NCBI GenBank assembly: GCA_003118195.1
Contig: BEXV01000353.1
Coordinates: forward strand, 181,574-245,573
DNA: 64,000 nt
Reading direction: 5' to 3'
Origin: Hemicentrotus pulcherrimus
Lineage: Eukaryota; Echinodermata; Echinoidea; Camarodonta; Strongylocentrotidae
The first letter of the stretch is position 1. Every line of letters starts with the position of its first letter. The translations under genes and the position numbers were made by a program. Shown piece after piece: positions 21,585 through 33,300 of this stretch. Under the pieces are notes generated by a model. That model saw only the letters and a list, made by a program, of their open reading frames with translations. It ran no database searches and had not been told where the DNA came from.

Positions 21585-22960
21585 CCTCTCTCTCTCTTTT
21601 TCTCTCTCTCTCTCTTTAGTCTCTACCTATCATTCTCCTACTTTGCATCAACAGGGACAACCTAATTTATGTATTTTGCTTGACTTACAAGGCATCAAGC
21701 TTCGCTTGTCTTGGAGCCCTGGCCAGTTATGTTTAAAATAAGTTCATATTTCTTCATGTATATTATTTGTATACTGATTTTGTTATGTATTCAGAACTGT
21801 AAAATAAATGAAATTCAATGAAATAGACAGAGAAAAAATGTCTTTTTAGCCGTGAAAAGGGTTTCAAGGTTACACTAAAGATGAATTTTTAATTATAAGC
21901 TACTAAATGTTATACTTTTTTTGTTGATACGCACTGTACACGTTTGCAGGACCAGAAAAAGAAAAAAACATCAATGCGTGGGTCTTCCAGGGGTTACTGT
22001 ATGTAAACCATACCCTCTGTACACTTGCACACTATAGAAGGCCTGTGGCAAAGTCCTTGCATATCAAAGTGATTTAGAATTCGAATTATATCCTCGAAAG
22101 TTTCATTCATACATTCCTGAATACACCAAGGACCATCACCCTCATCAATAAACTATATGAGAAACAACTATACATTTCATCTTTTGTTGTTTGTTTGTTT
22201 TGATGAATCTTGTTTTATGTTGTATATATTTTTAGGTAACATAAAGAGTAAATGAGTTGGTTGATTAAAGTTGTACCTTCAAAAACGTATCTTACCCCTA
22301 TACTAAATTTGTTCAATCTGAAGGGGCAGGGTTCAAAATGATAGGTACAAATATTGGGTTTATTTAACACGGGATGACCTAAAATGATAGTTCCAAGAAA
22401 TAAAATCATTTTCTTTGTCACTTGCAACCGAAAAGAGACATAATATGCCAAAGTGGCAGATCAAATTTAAAATACAGTTCAATTCGTTTTGTAAACTTTT
22501 GATGCTAAAATTTGACTTCAAGTCATGACATTCAGTAAAAAGTGACAAAATTACGATATTTCTAGGTTTCCCAGAAGTAGTCTAAAAATTGACTATTGAT
22601 GCTATTGCTCAATATATCATTCTGGAGTCCAACTTTATCCCTCAGGACTATGTTAAATAATTGTCTCTCACTGACTCGCGGTTATATTGGGAGCATGAGA
22701 TTGTATTCGATGAAGACTTGCAGAGCAATTCCTGGCCTATCATTATCTCTTCTACGCCCAGCTTTAAACCTTAATTCTTTTCAAGTGCTTCATCAACTGC
22801 GCGTTATGAATAATGTTGGTTAAACTCCATGCGTCTTGTTGTGGTGTGCACAATACAAGCTTCTTATAGACGTACCTTACATAATTAAGTTTTGTTTAGT
22901 AGTATTTTCGTGTATTTTTTATAATTTTGTTTTTTGTTTTCGTTTTTTGTTGTTTTTGTA
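20586..22960. other. Intergenic stretch before the LINE
   Basis: No gene seen. It contains a (TC)n tract at 21548-21618, the LINE tail listed separately at 21640-21824, and AT-rich unique sequence. The last part (from about 22590) may be 5' UTR of the retrotransposon, but no boundary or target duplication could be found. Confidence 0.5.
21640..21824 (+). mobile_element. 3' tail of an old LINE
   Basis: ACTTACAAGGCATCAAGCTT, then GGAGCCCTGGCCAGTTATGT and a T-rich stretch, end in AATAAATGAAATTCAATGAAAT. A short repeated 3' end of this sort without pure poly-A is typical of CR1/L2-like LINEs. No coding part remains. Confidence 0.55.
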
Positions 22961-25900
22961 ATGGTACAACAATTTCCATGCGTTCGCTGTAGTAAATGTG
23001 TTAAAGCAAATCAGAAAGCACTTCTCTGTACTTCTTGCCGAAACTGGGTACACATATCATGTTCTGAAATCTCTGTAAAGAGTTACGATGACCCTAATGA
23101 GCATTTTGTAAATTGGGAGTGTTCAAGATGTCTTTTAAACCATCTTCCAAATTATATTGTGAATAATTCAGAGTCCGACGTCGACGATTCTAATAACATA
23201 GATCCCTCATGTAAATCTTCTAAGAACATATCTTTAAAATATGATCAACTTTCTAGTAAAGGGATTAAATTTGTCCACCTGAATATTGTAAGTCTTTTGA
23301 AATATCTTGAAGAAATCAAGCAAATCATGTTTGAAAATGAAATACAAGTTCTTGCTCTGAATGAGACTAGATTAGACAGCTCTATTGCAGACAGTGAAAT
23401 GTACATACCCCATTACTCATTACTTCGAAAAGATAGGGATAGAAATGGGGGTGGAGTGGCCATTTACGTCCATGAGTCTATTCATATCAACTTAGTTAGT
23501 CATGATTCTCTTGAATGTTTAGAAGCATTGTGCATAAAAGTTTGTTTGAAGAACACGAAGCCAATAATTTTTTTAAACTGGTACAGACCACCAAATTCAA
23601 AATTCGAGGTCTTTAATCACTATGAGGACTTTTTGGTTTTTGCAAGTGGTCTCAATGGGCAACTCATTATTATGGGTGACATTAACTGTGATATCACGAA
23701 AAAACCTTTTGAAGGAAATACGAAAGTCTATAATCAAATAAATGATATATATTGTTTGAAACAGGTAAATGATACATTGTATACAAGAGTAACCGATAGA
23801 TCCTGCACACTTGTTGACCATATGTTAACGGATTATCCCGATAAGGTGAAATCGTTTGGGGTTATTCAAAATGGTATGAGTGACCATTATATCAGTTACT
23901 TGGTGTGGAAATGTAAACAAACTTCCCAAAGTGAAACATTTGTATCCTTCAGAAAGTCGAGAAATGTAGATTTAGAAGCTTTCAGGTCAGATTTGCGTAA
24001 TAAAAACTGGAAGAAAGTAAAAGAGTTTAGTGATATAAATGATGCAGTTAGTGAATGGGAAAAGTTGCTGTTAGAAGTAGTTAACAAGCATATGCCATTT
24101 AAGACAAGACGAGTGAGAAAAAAACCCTCCCCATGGATGAACAGTGAAATACTTACTTTAATGAAACAGAGAGATAAAGCAAAACTGAAAGCCAAAAAGA
24201 GAAACAGTGATGACTTATGGAAACTCTATAAACGCTTGAAAAATAAAGTTACCACCGAGATCAGAAAATCCAAACGTAAATACATATGTGATAAACTATC
24301 TGAAGTCACCAATAGAAATGAATCTTGGACAACACTCAAAAGTTTAATGGGTAATTGTAATTCTTCTAACAGCACTTTTCCGAAAGAAAATTCAAGTGTA
24401 ATAGCGAATGAGTTTAATAACCACTTTGCAGATATAGCGACAAATGTATGCACAAATAACACAAGGGCTAATAACCGGCTTTATTCCCATGGTAAAAAGG
24501 TTTCTGACAGAAAATTTCAATTTGTTAATGTATCTCAATCTTATGTCTTGAAACAAGTAATGTCAATGAAAACAAAAAAGTCCGTCGGGTTAGACGAAAT
24601 TTCTATGTATATTCTTAAAGAGTCAATATCTGAAATGATTGAATGTTTTACCTTTTTAATCAACAAATCTTTATCGGAAGGGGTTGTGCCTGACAAATGG
24701 AAAGTTGCAAAAGTAATACCGATACACAAAAAAGGAGATAAACTTGATTTCAATAATTATAGGCCGATCTCACTGTTGCCTTGCGCCTCTAAAGTTATGG
24801 AAAGAGTCGTTCAGCGACAATTGCTTGATTATTTAAAGAGTCATTCCTTGCTCTCCCAAAACCAGTCAGGTTTTCGTCCAAAACACTCCACCGTGACAGC
24901 ACTAGCCGCAGTCACAGATGATTGGTTTTACTCTATCGATAAAGGTAATTACGTTGGAACAATTTTTGTAGACTTGCAAAAAGCATTTGATATGGTTGAT
25001 CACCTAATCCTTGTATCTAAACTTGAATCTATGGGTGTAATTGGTGTAGAATTACAGTGGTTCAAACACTATTTATCAAACAGAAGAATAAGAACTTCGG
25101 TAAATAATGTCCTATCTGATGAAAGATTAACTACGAAAGGTGTGCCGCAAGGTTCTTTACTGGGGCCCCTGTTGTTCATAATTTTTATAAATGACATCAA
25201 TTCTGCTTTCAGCACCTGCAAGGTCCATCTTTATGCAGATGATACGGTCATTTATTACTCACATAAAAATCCAAAAGTGGTGGAAGATGTTTTAAATAAA
25301 GAAATTAATAGCCTTGATGCGTGGATGAATAAAAACAACTTAAAGATCAATTACGACAAAACTGTATGCATGTTACTAGGAACACATCACATGCTTAAAA
25401 AACAACCGCTTTTGAACATCAAAATAAAAAAAAAACAGTTGTCCCAAGTAAAGAGCTTTAAATATCTCGGTGTACATTGTGGATGAAAAATTAAAATGGG
25501 ATGTTCACATTAAACAGACGTGTAATAAACTAAGTAAAATGGTTAGTTATTTATGTAGACTAAGACAATTTGTGAATATGTCTGAATTGAAATTAATATA
25601 TAATTCCATCATATTACCTCACTTTGATTACGGAGATGTAGTATGGCAATCTGCCTGCGGTAACAGTTTAGTACAACTCCAAAAGATTCAAAATAGGGCC
25701 GGTAGAATTATACTAAAAGTTAACCCTTATTTGCATACTTCTACCAGTCAAATTCATAGCTGTCTTGGTTGGCAAATGATACGTGAAAGGCATCAAATCC
25801 ATTTATTACTCCTAACTTACAAAACATTACATAACATGACCCCTGAATATTTAAAAGACATGTTTGAGTTAAAACCCTCTCCATACTCCCTTCGTAATGC

Positions 25901-26048
25901 ACATAACCTCTCTTTACCTAAACCAAGAACTAATTATTGTAAAAAATCCTTTGTGTACAGAGCCTCTTTTCAATATAATAAGTTATTCCCTGATTTGCGT
26001 CAACTACCCACTTTTGCCACCTTTAAAACTAACCTTAACAGATTATAA
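22961..26048 (+). pseudogene. Endonuclease/reverse transcriptase ORF of the LINE, one frameshift
   Basis: The protein would nick target DNA and copy the element RNA at the nick. I take ATG at 22961 as start (MVQQFPCVRCSKC); the frame is open further 5' but without ATG. Residues ~6-57 are a Cys/His PHD-like finger (CVRC, LLCTSC, WVHISC, WECSRC). Residues ~100-315 are APE endonuclease with HLNI, LNETRLD, YRPPNS, GDINCD and SDH. From ~540 comes reverse transcriptase: KVIPIHKKGD, NNYRPISLLP, QSGFRPKHST, FVDLQKAFD, GVPQGSLLGPLLF and the catalytic YADDT at ~758. The first frame stops at 25484-25486 after LGV; the second continues as YIVDEKLKWDVHI from 25473 to the TAA ending at 26048. Missing 2 bases in GGTGTGTAC-type text near 25470 explain the shift. 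Intact length would be about 1,030 residues. Confidence 0.93.
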
Positions 26049-26384
26049 TCACCTTTTGTTGTACCTCTTTTATGTATGTTTATATGATGTTTTTATTTTG
26101 TTTTGTTTTGTTTTTGTTTTGTTTTTGTTTCTTCTTTTTCCTTTAAGTATTAGTATTTGTTTTCGACTGATACTTTGTAATTATTTATTTTGTTGAATTT
26201 TGATATTATGTATATTTCGCATATTGTAAACTGGCCCCATGGAAGACCAGCATCAATATTATAGTTGCAGCTGAATATGGGCAACCAGCCGTATAATTTC
26301 CCTTTTTTGTTTTCTCTGTATGTTTATTTTATATGTATTTGATTCTGATTTTATTATACGGAAATCAAAACAACAACAACAAAG
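22961..26384 (+). mobile_element. Near-complete non-LTR retrotransposon (Jockey/CR1/L2 group)
   Basis: One long coding region with PHD-like finger, APE endonuclease and reverse transcriptase is followed by a ~340 b 3' UTR. That UTR has a GTTTT-rich patch (26096-26145) and ends in (CAA)n at 26370-26384. The 5' boundary is uncertain and may lie up to 370 b upstream. Apart from one frameshift the copy is open, so it is a young insertion. A clade call needs a tree; the PHD finger and tail suit CR1/L2-type lineages. Confidence 0.9.
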
Positions 26385-26564
26385 AGTTATGTATGACAAA
26401 AGAGGACATTGTGAAGAAAGTTGTTTTGAAATTAGGCGATTTGACTTCATTCCTTGGTTTGAGGATCCTGCATTCACTATGATTGCAACAGACCAGCCTC
26501 ACCCATGAATTAAAACCAAGAAGGCTTTTTCAAATAGTTATAACAGTATGCAGTATCCACCTAT

Positions 26565-26818
26565 TCAGTGCGTCCCAGAAAGAAAAACAAAACAAAACAA
26601 AAACAACGATACCACCAATATACTGTTCTTCTTGAGGGCCTTGAAATTGTTAGTATATATTCCCACAATTACTAGGTACCCGTTAACACCTGAGTGGGGA
26701 GTGGCGAATGTGGTTTACTGTCTTGCCCCAAGGACGTCAGTATCTGACTGGGATTTGAACCCTCAACTCTTGGATTGAGAGACAAATGAATGAACCGCTA
26801 TACCACAACAACCACTTG
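26565..26818 (-). mobile_element. tRNA-derived SINE
   Basis: Read on the - strand it starts GGTTGTTGTGGTATAGCGGT (A-box region) and has the B box GGTTCAAATCC at 26761-26751, spaced as in a tRNA. A body follows with GGGTACCTAGTAATTGTGGG and a GTTTTGTTTT-rich tail at its 3' side (26583-26602 on +). A shared body phrase recurs in GAS8 intron 8. Confidence 0.8.
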
Positions 26819-28686
26819 CACGATGATAACACAGGTTCCATTTTCTTTATTCATCTATCTATCTATTCATTTATGTATTTATTGATTTGATTTACAGGCA
26901 TAGTTAAAGCATATTAGAAATGAATAAAGGAAACGATAAAATACCAGCGCCGAGTGCCCGATGATAGCAAGAAAGAAATTAAATCGTGTTAGTAGAAAAT
27001 ATTATGTTCCCCACTCCAGTCGGTGGTTTACAAACACATATCAGCAACTAAATAGAAATGCTAAGCATTCTAAGTGCAAGTGATGATCATGAACAGGATG
27101 GTCAAGTAATGAAAGATATCGAAATAGAAGGCAAGCAGGGGACAACATTCTGTATCTTTTAGAAAAGTGAATACGGAATGGTCTCAGAGAGGAAAGCAAA
27201 ATAAGAAGAGAAGTCGACCAAGTCAGTATAAGAGCACAGAAGAAAAGGAAAATCTAGTAATGAAAATTATCATGAATATGGTAGTTTTATGAATTGCATT
27301 ATCAAGGAAGGACATATTAAAACAGCAAACAAGGGTGGATTGAGATGAGATGAGAGAGATTGAGAGAGCAAGAGTAATTTTACCCCCCCCCCAAAAAAAA
27401 AAAGAAGCTAGGAAATGAGAATTTGATAGAGTGAAAAAATAAGAAAGAGAGGAAAGACAAAATGAGGAGGGAAAGCGAGAAGGTAACCATTTTTTTTTTA
27501 AAGATCGTACACAATAAATAACTTTCAAGAAATTAACCCAAGGGAAAATTTCAAGACCCTATTTAATGCCTTTAGAAATGATATTGGGATAATGGATGTT
27601 AACAAATCAAACTGGCATACTGCAAGTACACAACTAAAGATATTCCCCTTCCCATTTCAGATTTTCAACCAAAAAAAGACCTGAAGAATCAAGTGATAAT
27701 CTTTTTTTGTTGCTTCAACATTTCAAACAGATCATGTGAAACGCTATGAATATTATAATTGATTATTACATGGCAATAGTTACGAGCTAAAGGTTAGCTA
27801 TTCTTACTGTAATACTACACGAATGGTTACTATCAGCCTTGGTTACAATGTATAATGAAAGCAGACGGCAGGAATGTAACTCATTAACTTTCTCAAGCCT
27901 GGATACCAAGTCTACTTCACAATAGATAGTGAGGTACGATCTGACGAAGACTGTACTCTGTCACTGAAGGATTAAGGGGGGGGCCTCAACAGGCCGCACC
28001 CTCCTTTTAAAATCAGACTGGCGTACCATTAGATCACAACCAAAAAAAAAAAGTGCCCTTTCCCCTTTTAAAATTTCGAATCCTTAAGACCTGAAAAACG
28101 TCACAACCATTGTTTGCTTACTAGTCAAACATTTTACAGTATTGAGAAAATCATTTTCCATGTTTTATTTGTCAGAATCTGTTAAGCCAGGCCCATGGGA
28201 ACGATTTGCCATGCAGTGGGATGATGTAGCGGTATATCTTCTCGAGGAAACATCTGCTGAGCAAAATTGACCCCAACAAATCTTGTCGACACTATAATGG
28301 AGGTGGTTATTTATGTTTAACAAAGATCGCAAGCAAATAGAAAGATTAAATAAACACCACATTAATTTTTTAACGAATTAAATCGAATCATTTTGGGGTG
28401 GGATGGGGAGAATCTGGTTTGGGTTGGTACGTAAGTCTGGTTTTATAATTATATAAAAATGGGTAATGGATTAGGGTTGATTCTCATATCATTGTGTTTA
28501 TATTGGTTTGTTAAAGTGGTGAACGACGATTTTATTGAAATAGCAACAAAATAACAACATAAATAACAACAAGGTAATTGGTAAGATCAAACAAAACGTG
28601 TCATGACAGATCCAAAATGCAAAAAAGTGAATCAAAGATATGAATAAAGAAAATATTAATAATTTAAAGAAGAAATTAATGTACAT

Positions 28687-28724
<38 letters not shown>

Positions 28725-30268
28725 GGGTGTGTGTGTGTGTGTGTGTGGGTGTGGGTGTGGGTGTGCGAGTGTGTGTGTGCTTGTATGGTACACATTTATG
28801 CAATCTATTAAAGGACACTCATTCAAACAATGTTTTGATCCCATAATCTGAGAGAGATTTTCAATTTATATGCAAATTGGTATTGCATACGGTATGCCTA
28901 TTGCTGGTTGCTTACGTACAATCGCATCGTACACATGCTTTTTTAGCAGTCAGTAAAACAAACGACCATACAATGGCTCTTGGCTACTGTGTCCCGTAGC
29001 AACCCGTCTCGATTCGTTGTAGAGCAATTTGATCACCTTTGTTGGTTTCCTACTAATAACATAACATAGACGTGTTTTCATTTATGCATAGGTTTAAGTA
29101 AACACGAGTCTCTAATGTTGTAATAAATACCTTTCTCTAATGTAATCGTAACAATAATTATCCAAACGCATTTACTGATTTCCGGCCTGGCATGCAAACA
29201 GGTAATTCCTTGCTCGTGTTTGTAATCAATGCGCCAATAATAAAATTAGATGACAATAATAATTGTATGTGCATATTATAATGCGTATTTCGATATCATA
29301 AAAGGCATACATTTATATGAGAATAAAGTTGTGTTGAGGGCCATGATTTGCATTTAAAGCAAAGCACTGAAATAAGTGAAACCCCAATTTTGGGTATGGG
29401 GTATACTATGGCCCGGGAAATCCCTTTTCCCCTATTCTACAAACCACGTTTTAATTAGCTTGAAAAATAATTCTATCTTCCATACATCAGTAGACCTACA
29501 CCTGTTTGTATGTTCCTTTTTACTCTCTTCATCTTAAATGTCAAGGTCCAAGCTGTTGTCATGGTAACGCGATCTCACCTTCCATCTTCTCCAGTAACTT
29601 GACCTGCAGACGAGTGAGTCTTCTTAGTTAAATCACAAAGGAGTTGGAATTCAACTCGTTTTTTGCCTCAATACTTTACACTCGCACTCACTCGTACACA
29701 CTCTCTGTTGCTCTCTCCCTCTCATTGGAAAATCCCTATACTGTCGATTTGGGAGCCTCTCCTCTCCACACAGTATCTTTGCATCTGTGCACAGCAGCGG
29801 CTAAATGCTGCTAGAACAACCGCATCACTTGCATGTTGTGTTGAGTGGATGGCTAATGTTGAAAGACTCGGAACGGAATTAAGCACTTCATTAATTCTTA
29901 ATTTATTTGGAATCGCTAGAGACAGCCAAAGCATCTGCGGGTTTAACACAGTGGCGGGAAAAAAGAGGGCTCTGATGAGATGCATTTTGGCTGAGTGGAG
30001 CAGACAACGTTAATAAGGCAAGAAGCGACAGAGAAAAGGCGTCGCTCTCACAGTAGCGTGCATTTTCAGTCGCGGCATACATCCCATCGAGCGGAAACAT
30101 CATGCATAACATACAACACACGATATGACCAGGCTCCACTGACGCTCACCATTTTAATCATTTAACAAAAAATCGAGGGAAATATTGCCGTGAACATTTT
30201 TAGTATTTCATCCTTCTATATCGCCTTAGTCGGCTGCATTGTGGTCTCATTTTGGAAGCAAGAGAAGA
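26819..30268. other. Intergenic region before the CUB-LDLa gene
   Basis: No gene seen. Contents: purine-rich sequence 27300-27500 with a C8/A10 junction at 27385-27403, a G run at 27976-27983, the GT microsatellite listed separately, and a TC-leaning 29680-29770. The promoter of the CUB-LDLa gene is expected in the last kilobase, but no motif decides its position. Confidence 0.5.
28690..28782. repeat. (GT)n microsatellite
   Basis: About 90 b of GT with interspersed GC and GGGT variants. Confidence 0.95.
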
Positions 30269-30383
30269 ATGGTAAACATGGAGATAACTCGAGTGGTTGT
30301 CAGCCTACTGAGAAGCATGGAATGCTTGTCTCTACTCATATTAGGATTATCTCTATCAGCATACTCGGGTAAAATCACAGAAT
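30269..30383 (+). CDS. CUB-LDLa gene exon 1: signal peptide
   Basis: ATG at 30269 (a second in-frame ATG at 30278 has the better context, AACATGG). Encodes a basic start and the hydrophobic core CLSLLILGLSLSAYS, then GKITE. It ends one base into codon 39 before GTAAGT, exactly the phase exon 2 needs. Linkage over 24.5 kb is inferred from phase and the signal-peptide fit. Confidence 0.7.
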
Positions 30384-33300
30384 GTAAGTAGATTCTAAGA
30401 ATTCTAAGACATCGTTTTATTTAAAGGATATTGGCGACTTTAAAATTATATTCTGAACACGACAATTTTTTTTTATGAACATCCATTTAAATGCAAGAAG
30501 ACAAATATACTGACAAATGTTGTTTCCTTAAAAATATAGTCACATTTTGAAATGTAAATTTTGATATCAACCGCTGTTAAAAAATCCTCTCCCTCTCTCT
30601 TTCACTTTTTCATTTCTTCCCTGGTTCTGTTTTTGTGTTTGTCTTTAAGTCTGTTTTAGTGGCGTATAAATGTTAGAACTGTAAGGGTAAATTATTATTA
30701 TTTCACGATTTTTTTAATGGCTTTTTCGCAGTCACGGTTATTTCAGGGCCTTTCAGGGGGGGGGATCTGACCCTATGCTGAATATACGTCTGCATGTATG
30801 ATTATATTTCATCGGATATTGTACTATTTTCATCATTATCATACTTTCTTTTATGCCCGTAAAATGTTAACACTGCGAACAGTATGAGGCTGTTTAACCG
30901 CCATGTTTTTCATCTCGGTGTAGCAGCGATCAATACATGCATTGTAATATTACATGTCCAAAACGTTTTCTACGTTTTGATACTGCCTGTAAAGGTACTA
31001 TGTCCCTTTTGCAGCCAACCTCAAATGCCGTAGAACTTTTCAGGAATTATGTATATGTCATGTATGTTATCTGTTAGCAGTGTCCTCATATTCAAATTAT
31101 GCAAGAAAACCCGTTTACTTGATAGACTTCACTGTCAGACACTATTCAGTGACTGACCGGCTTTTTTTTATTCTTTGGTAATAACAAACATGAAAAGAGT
31201 TGTAAAGGATACATGAGCATTTTTCTACATCAATAACCCACTTCTTGTGATGGCCAAGATTAAACCGATCGAATCTTCACGCAGCATAAAACGTATGACC
31301 ATTCGGTACAATTGTCTGAAAATCAAAACTATTACTTTTGGGCTCTATAGCCCTGAAGTCGATTTGACGACTAATAGTCGTTATTTTCCCACTTAAAGAC
31401 ATTTTCAAGCCCCACCTTTTTTAGGGAAGTTCTAAATTAGTATTATCTTTCAAATGCAGTTGGAATTTAACTTTTTCATTTTGTGGCCTGCAAATGGGAC
31501 ATAGTAGCTTTAATAAGCTGGACAATTTTTTCAAGAATTTATCATCTCACCTCAATTTAAATTTTACATCCTTCTTTTTGTTGAATAGGAGGATATAGAT
31601 TTTGAGAATTCGTTTGCTATTCTTGATTCAAAATTTAGTCAAAGTAGACAAATGACGTTAATATGATATTACTCATATTAATATTAATGTTCCTTCAAAT
31701 CACGTTAATATCGTGATTGTAAGCATAATTTGTTGCATTTCGTTCCAAATGTAGAAACAATATTTTACTTGCCATCTTATATTCTTCTCCTCTGACTCTC
31801 AACAGCCAATATAGGTATGACACATCCTTTATATTAGTCAAAAGTACCGTTCCCATACAATAACGATAATACCTATATTTAAAGGTACTCTGTACACTAT
31901 CATTTGGCTATGCCGAAATACTTATTTCTATTTAAAGCGTTTTGGAAATCAATGCAATCCACAAGAAATAAAAACAAAGTTATAATTGTTTTTCTTAATT
32001 TAATTTGTGGTTATTTCGGTATGTCCTTGAAGTGCATTTAGATGACGCTCTATAATTATGACAGCGCAGAAATACAAAAAAAGGCAGTTTTCTTATAACA
32101 CAGTAATTTTCTTCTTCTATAGTTATATCCATTGTATATACATTTCAAAGATTTTTTGTAAAGTTTGATGCAGAACTACTCAGCCATTTTCATGCTTTAT
32201 TGAATAAAAACTGAGTACAAAAGCCTAAAAAAAGGCTTTTAACCCATCAATAGCTTTGGTTACCATTATTCTAAAGATGGGACCAGCGGCGTAGTTACGG
32301 GGGCATGTCCCCCGCCCCAATCGAAAGGCAACAAGAAGGGAGAGCGAGGGGAGAGATAAAGGAAAAGGAAAAAGAACGAGATATAATATCGTTCGAAAAC
32401 TCTCTTCGAATATTATGATGTTATGTGAATTAGTAATGTGGGGACAACATGATAATTTAAATCTGGTGTAAGAGGTCCATTAATCGATTATCGAAAAATG
32501 CTTTGGGGTGATGTGGTCTGCATCCTCGATGTAGTGTACAGCAGAGAAGAAAAAGAAATGTAGATAGGAGTGAAAGGTAGAGGACATAGTTAGATTAAAT
32601 AAACAGAGAGATTATGAAGGCGTCCGTTTCATAAAATGCAAATATCGTCATGATTCGTGCAGCATGGTGTCCGAATAATCATTTATTCCATGTTTATATC
32701 GAACTAGCCCTAACCATACTACAACATAATACCTTTTCCCCTCGCTTCTACTAAGATTGGAACGATATAGTCAAGATTAGCAAGGCCCTTAACCATAGCT
32801 CGCCCGCATTTTATGGATATATTATATTTTCGGGCAAGAGGCCCTCACGACCCTAACGCGATAACATGCCCGTATGTCTTTGTGTACGAGGGATGGAAAA
32901 CAGAAACGTGAAACATTAAAACTCCTGAAAGGGTACCGCGACTAAAAATAAGCTGTACAACTCTGATATAGTAAACTACAGACTGGCGCCCCCCCCCCNC
33001 CCCATGATTGAGCCAACGCCATTGCATGGGACAAACCCTTTTTGACTGTTCGAAAATTCTTTCTTGGGTTTTCCCGTCTTTGGCGGACCATCATGATTCT
33101 TTTTCATTTTATTAGAAGGTCGCATCGCATACAAATTTTCTGGTTCATCGTTTCTAATGTACATAAAGTCAACAATGCAGAAAGACATCCTCTTCGTGTG
33201 GAATTTGACATTTTAGCATACTTCCGGTGTTCAAAATGCATGAGATTTAATCATTCCGACGTTATGACATCGTACTGAATATTGAGAGAGAAAACAGGTT

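Noticed and set aside
22596..22823. 75-codon frame just before the LINE, as a possible ORF1
   Set aside because: Too short, no RNA-binding or zinc-knuckle motif, and separated by stops from the main ORF.
29663..30013. 116-codon open frame upstream of the CUB gene
   Set aside because: No recognisable domain, no splice link to 30269, ordinary composition; likely chance or 5' UTR.
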